Source: Devosia faecipullorum
GTDB lineage: Bacteria > Pseudomonadota > Alphaproteobacteria > Rhizobiales > Devosiaceae
NCBI RefSeq assembly: GCF_015158295.1
Contig: NZ_JACDXV010000002.1
Span: 124,001 to 188,000 of the forward strand
DNA length: 64,000 bases
Direction of reading: 5' to 3'
Shown: piece by piece, positions 60,937-64,000 of the stretch
Layout of the letters: the number at the start of each line of letters is the position of its first letter
Position numbering within the stretch: position 1 is the stretch's first letter
The notes under the pieces: model-generated
Told to the model about the DNA's origin: nothing
The model's input: only the letters and a program-made list of their open reading frames with translations
Database searches by the model: none
Position numbers and translations under genes: made by a program

Positions 60937-62031
60937 ATGACCCTTCCGATCCGCCCCATTCCCCAGCCCGGCATTCTCGACATCGCGCCCTATCTGCCCG
61001 GAAAATCCGGTGCGCCGGGCAGCGCGGCCATCAAGCTGTCGGCCAATGAATCCCCGCTCGGGGCTAGTCCCAAGGCGCTGGCCGCCATGATGGAGGCCGC
61101 CGCGCATCTCGAGATCTATCCCGAGGGGTCTTCGCGGCTGTTGCGCGAGGCGCTGGGGGAGGTGCATGGCATCGATCCCGCCAGCATCGTCTGCGGCAAT
61201 GGTTCGGACGACCTGCTGCATTTGCTGGCGCAGATCTATCTCGGCGAGGGCGACGAAGCAGTGATGAACCGCTTTGGGTTTTCGGTCTATCCGATCATCA
61301 CCAAGGCGACGGGTGCCCGGATCGTCATGGTCGATGAGCGCGACTATCAGGCCGATATCGATGCAATATTGGCGGCGGTGAGCGCGCGCACCAAGGTGGT
61401 CTGGCTCGCCAATCCCAATAATCCAACCGGTACCTACCTTTCTGATGCCGATGTGCGGCGGCTCCATGCCGGGTTGCGTCCCGACATCCTCCTCGTCATC
61501 GACAGCGCCTATGCCGAATATGTGACGGCCGCCGACTACAATGTCGGGCTCGATCTGGTGCGCGAAGCCAGCAATGTGGTCATGGTCCGCACCTTCTCCA
61601 AAATGGGGCTGGCGGCGGTGCGGATCGGCTGGATGGTGGGGCCCGATCATGTGGTCGATGCCATCCACCGCATTCGCGGGCCGTTCAACGTCAACCTGCC
61701 GGCGCAGATGGCCGGTGCGGCGGCGGTCCAGGACGTCGAATTCACCCAGCGGCTCAAGGAGCATAATCGGTATTGGCGCGATTGGCTGACCGAGGAGCTT
61801 TCGGGAAACCATCTGCGCGTCGTGCCCAGCCAGGCCAATTTCATCATGGTGCTGTTCGAGGGCGCCGATGCGGCGGCCAGGGCGTTCACCATCCTGCTTG
61901 AGGCAGGCTATATCGTGCGCGAGATCGGGCCGTCCTATGGCATCGACAATGGCCTGCGCATCTCAATCGGCTCGGAAGAGGCGATGCGCGGGGTGGCAGC
62001 CGTGCTCAAATCCATGGATGGAACGCGATGA
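60937..62031 (+). CDS. hisC: Histidinol-phosphate aminotransferase
   Basis: A 364-aa PLP aminotransferase of the HisC type. It likely also serves aromatic amino acids, as its coupled neighbour tyrC suggests. Landmarks are IKLSANESPLGASPKAL, WLANPNNPTGTYLS, and the PLP lysine in RTFSKMGLAAVRIGW (Lys222). ATG 60937 fits the family N-terminus PQPGILDIAPYLPGKS; an ATG 13 codons upstream is possible. Its stop overlaps the tyrC start by four bases, so they are translationally coupled. Confidence 0.93.
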   Translation: MTLPIRPIPQPGILDIAPYLPGKSGAPGSAAIKLSANESPLGASPKALAAMMEAAAHLEIYPEGSSRLLREALGEVHGIDPASIVCGNGSDDLLHLLAQIYLGEGDEAVMNRFGFSVYPIITKATGARIVMVDERDYQADIDAILAAVSARTKVVWLANPNNPTGTYLSDADVRRLHAGLRPDILLVIDSAYAEYVTAADYNVGLDLVREASNVVMVRTFSKMGLAAVRIGWMVGPDHVVDAIHRIRGPFNVNLPAQMAGAAAVQDVEFTQRLKEHNRYWRDWLTEELSGNHLRVVPSQANFIMVLFEGADAAARAFTILLEAGYIVREIGPSYGIDNGLRISIGSEEAMRGVAAVLKSMDGTR

Positions 62032-62999
62032 GCGTGCATTTTCGCAAACTGGCCCTGATCGGCATCGGGCTGATCGGCTCTTCCATCGCGCTGGCGGCAC
62101 GGCGGCAGGGATTGGTCGACGTCATTTCCATCGCCACCAGACGCCAGGACACCCTGGACGAAGCCAGGCAATTGGAACTGGGCGATATTTACACGCTGGA
62201 TGCCGCAGAGGCGGTACGGGGGGCCGACCTCGTCATCCTCTGCGCTCCGGTCGGTGCCTACGGCGCGTTGGCGGAAGCGATTGGACCCTCACTGGAGGCT
62301 GGAGCCATCCTCTCCGATGTGGGGTCGGTCAAGGAATATGTACACAAGATCGTTGGGCCGCATGTGCCTGACGGGGTGCGCTTCATTCCCGGTCATCCCC
62401 TGGCGGGTACCGAACATTCGGGGCCTTCGGCCGGCTTTGCCGACCTGTTCGCGGGCCGTTGGTGCGTGCTGACGCCGGCTCAGGACGTGCCGCAGGCCGA
62501 TACCGACAGGCTCGTCGCCTTCTGGCAGGCCCTGGGCAGCAATGTCGAATGCATGGATGCGGCCCATCATGACATGGTCCTGGCCATTACCAGCCATGTG
62601 CCGCATCTGATCGCCTACAATATCGTGGGAACGGTGGCCGATCTGGAAGCGGATACCAAGTCCGAGGTGATCAAGTTCTCGGCCTCAGGTTTCCGCGATT
62701 TTACCCGTATCGCGGCGTCGGATCCGGTGATGTGGCGCGACGTGTTTCTGACCAATCGGGACGCGGTGCTGGAAATGCTCGGTCGTTTCAATGAGGACCT
62801 GTCCCGTCTGCAGCGAGCGGTGCGGATGGGCGACGGCCCGGCGTTGGAGGCGCTGTTCACCCGCACAAGGGCCATCCGGCGGTCCATCATCAGTGCCGGC
62901 CAGGAAACCGCGGCGCCCGATTTCGGTCGCCCGCACAAGGCCTCGCCCGCGCCGGACTTGTCGCCCCTGCGCGAACATGGCGGCGGCGACGACGCCTAG
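62028..62999 (+). CDS. tyrC: Prephenate/arogenate dehydrogenase
   Basis: A 323-aa NAD(P)-dependent dehydrogenase of tyrosine synthesis, TyrA/TyrC family, commonly cyclohexadienyl in alphaproteobacteria. The Rossmann start is LIGIGLIGSSIALAARR. SDVGSVKEYV and FIPGHPLAGTEHSG are the active-site segments. ITSHVPHLIAYNIVG belongs to the helical dimer domain. There is no ACT domain. It is coupled to hisC by ATGA. Its end overlaps the end of the convergent DUF2125 gene by four bases. Confidence 0.93.
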   Translation: MSVHFRKLALIGIGLIGSSIALAARRQGLVDVISIATRRQDTLDEARQLELGDIYTLDAAEAVRGADLVILCAPVGAYGALAEAIGPSLEAGAILSDVGSVKEYVHKIVGPHVPDGVRFIPGHPLAGTEHSGPSAGFADLFAGRWCVLTPAQDVPQADTDRLVAFWQALGSNVECMDAAHHDMVLAITSHVPHLIAYNIVGTVADLEADTKSEVIKFSASGFRDFTRIAASDPVMWRDVFLTNRDAVLEMLGRFNEDLSRLQRAVRMGDGPALEALFTRTRAIRRSIISAGQETAAPDFGRPHKASPAPDLSPLREHGGGDDA

Positions 63000-63967
63000 A
63001 ACAGAGCCGGTATGGCGGTGATCGGCACGAGGCCGGAGGACATGCCGCCGCCGGCAAAATTGAGCTGGTTGCGGTGTCGGCCGTTTTCGGCGGGAGTACC
63101 GAGGACCAGGGTGCGCCATGGTTCTTCGATGAAGGGGCCGATGCGCTCGGCCAGTCCGAGTGAATCGATGCTGATCGATCCGGTGAGATAGCCGCTGGCG
63201 TCGAGCCTCAATTCACCATCGGCGCTGACATCGGAGGTACCATCGCTGGCTCTGAGGCCAACGAGGCGCAGGGTGCCGCCGGCCTGCTGCCAATCCGGCA
63301 GGAAGGGCACGAGGCCCCAATCGCGAATATCGTCTCTGAGGCCGGTCATTTCGGCTTCAAGCTCGGCATTGGCCGGCGCCAGCTCGATCCCGGGCGCGGC
63401 AATGCCGGCCGCGCGGGCGAAGATCGCCAGCGCCGCCCGGCCGGCTTCGGCATCGCGCCGCTCCGGAATATCGAGGACATGCGCCTCGATATGGGAGGCG
63501 CTGGCTATGAGATTGTTTCCGAACAGGGTGTCGGTCCAGGCCAGGTCGTCGCCAACCAGCGACAGCCTGGCGATGCGCCAGTTCTCGAGCCTGGCACTAG
63601 CCTCGATGCCGGTCCAGGAAATGTCCTGGCGCAGCCCGGTGAAGGCGTCAGAAATCCGTGCCGGGCCGAGGGCCGAGCCGAGGATATGATTGAGCCGATA
63701 GATCATGGCGCTGACCCGAATTGCGGGCAGTTCGATCAGGATGTCGCCTGAAAGGATTGCCGCATCGGCGCATTGGATATCGAAGCGAAAGGGAAAGCCG
63801 GCAATAGCAATGTCTTGGCAGGTCAATTGCGGCGCATTTTCGCCATCGGCCAGAGCCAGCATTTCAACTTGCTGTCGTACCTGCGCCGCCGCAAAATACC
63901 AGGCGCCGGTCCAGGCGAGAACGACGAGCAGCACGATCGTGCCCAAAATGATGATTCGCTTCTTCAT
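62996..63967 (-). CDS. DUF2125 family protein
   Basis: A 323-aa envelope protein matching DUF2125, mostly found in alphaproteobacteria. It has a basic N-terminus and one membrane helix (IILGTIVLLVVLAWTGAWYF), after which the bulk would be periplasmic. CQDIAIAGFPFRFDIQCAD is the conserved core, with two Cys that may pair. The architecture resembles AsmA/DUF748-like lipid-interacting barrels, but the function is unknown. The SD AAGG precedes the ATG. The remaining 33 bases of the window hold nothing recognisable. Confidence 0.88.
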   Translation of the reverse strand: MKKRIIILGTIVLLVVLAWTGAWYFAAAQVRQQVEMLALADGENAPQLTCQDIAIAGFPFRFDIQCADAAILSGDILIELPAIRVSAMIYRLNHILGSALGPARISDAFTGLRQDISWTGIEASARLENWRIARLSLVGDDLAWTDTLFGNNLIASASHIEAHVLDIPERRDAEAGRAALAIFARAAGIAAPGIELAPANAELEAEMTGLRDDIRDWGLVPFLPDWQQAGGTLRLVGLRASDGTSDVSADGELRLDASGYLTGSISIDSLGLAERIGPFIEEPWRTLVLGTPAENGRHRNQLNFAGGGMSSGLVPITAIPALF

Positions 63968-64000
63968 ATTGCCTTCTTATCCTTGGACTTGTGTCGTCAG

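Overview
This is a GC-rich, densely packed chromosomal window from an alphaproteobacterium, most likely a member of the Hyphomicrobiales close to Devosia or its relatives. That placement is inferred from protein content (short-form argC, DUF2125, TIGR01244-type phosphatase, PACE exporter, hisC-tyrC pair) and from intergenic palindromes of a kind common in that order. No 16S gene or other direct taxonomic marker is present. Most of the window is ordinary housekeeping and metabolism. No phage, insertion sequence, CRISPR array or obvious genomic island was seen.

Left part (1-18 kb): a 5'-cut JmjC/cupin-like dioxygenase followed by a FemAB/BioF2-like acyltransferase; a soluble chemoreceptor; ffh and rpsP ending at a strong terminator; leuB, a tricorn-type protease and glutamate dehydrogenase; an Rnk/GreA-like protein; the minus-strand run leuD - rid - CPBP protease; argC; deoD with a DUF1304 protein; and an M20 dipeptidase.

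Middle-left (18-25 kb): a FadR-type regulator, an aldo-keto reductase and a lactonase-like amidohydrolase look like the survivors of a deoxy-sugar (L-fucose or L-rhamnose type) catabolic operon. Remnants of two further members are visible: a frameshifted SDR tail at 18962-19103 and a broken L-rhamnose mutarotase at 20969-21132, directly beside a tRNA-Ala(CGC) gene. Then come a multi-pass membrane protein translationally coupled to a membrane-anchored ClpP-like serine protease, and a luciferase-like monooxygenase.

Middle (25-44 kb): a PagL-like lipid A deacylase; a BaiN-type flavoprotein; asd, preceded by what looks like a Thr/Lys-codon leader peptide; an EamA transporter; two EF-hand secreted proteins; a carbonic anhydrase; a globin-coupled chemoreceptor; methylglyoxal synthase; a branched-chain amino-acid ABC transporter (livG-livF-livH-livM, with a binding protein on the opposite strand); and a glycine-betaine-type ABC system with two paralogous binding proteins, a permease and an ATPase.

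Right part (44-64 kb): a TIGR01244 phosphatase; pyruvate carboxylase; a three-gene minus-strand cluster (unknown 69-aa protein, 60-aa zinc ribbon, Rnk-like protein); DUF1232 and DUF1801 proteins; ispG with a coupled 29-codon membrane peptide; a PACE efflux protein; the minus-strand chain ispA - MOSC - YbaK - lysine methyltransferase; mtgA; rpmF; fumC; a PhnB-like protein; gloB; hisC-tyrC (aromatic and histidine synthesis); and a DUF2125 protein. Two related ~100-bp repeats at stop codons and several smaller GC palindromes are scattered between genes. Start codons were chosen from visible Shine-Dalgarno (SD) sequences and known family N-termini.
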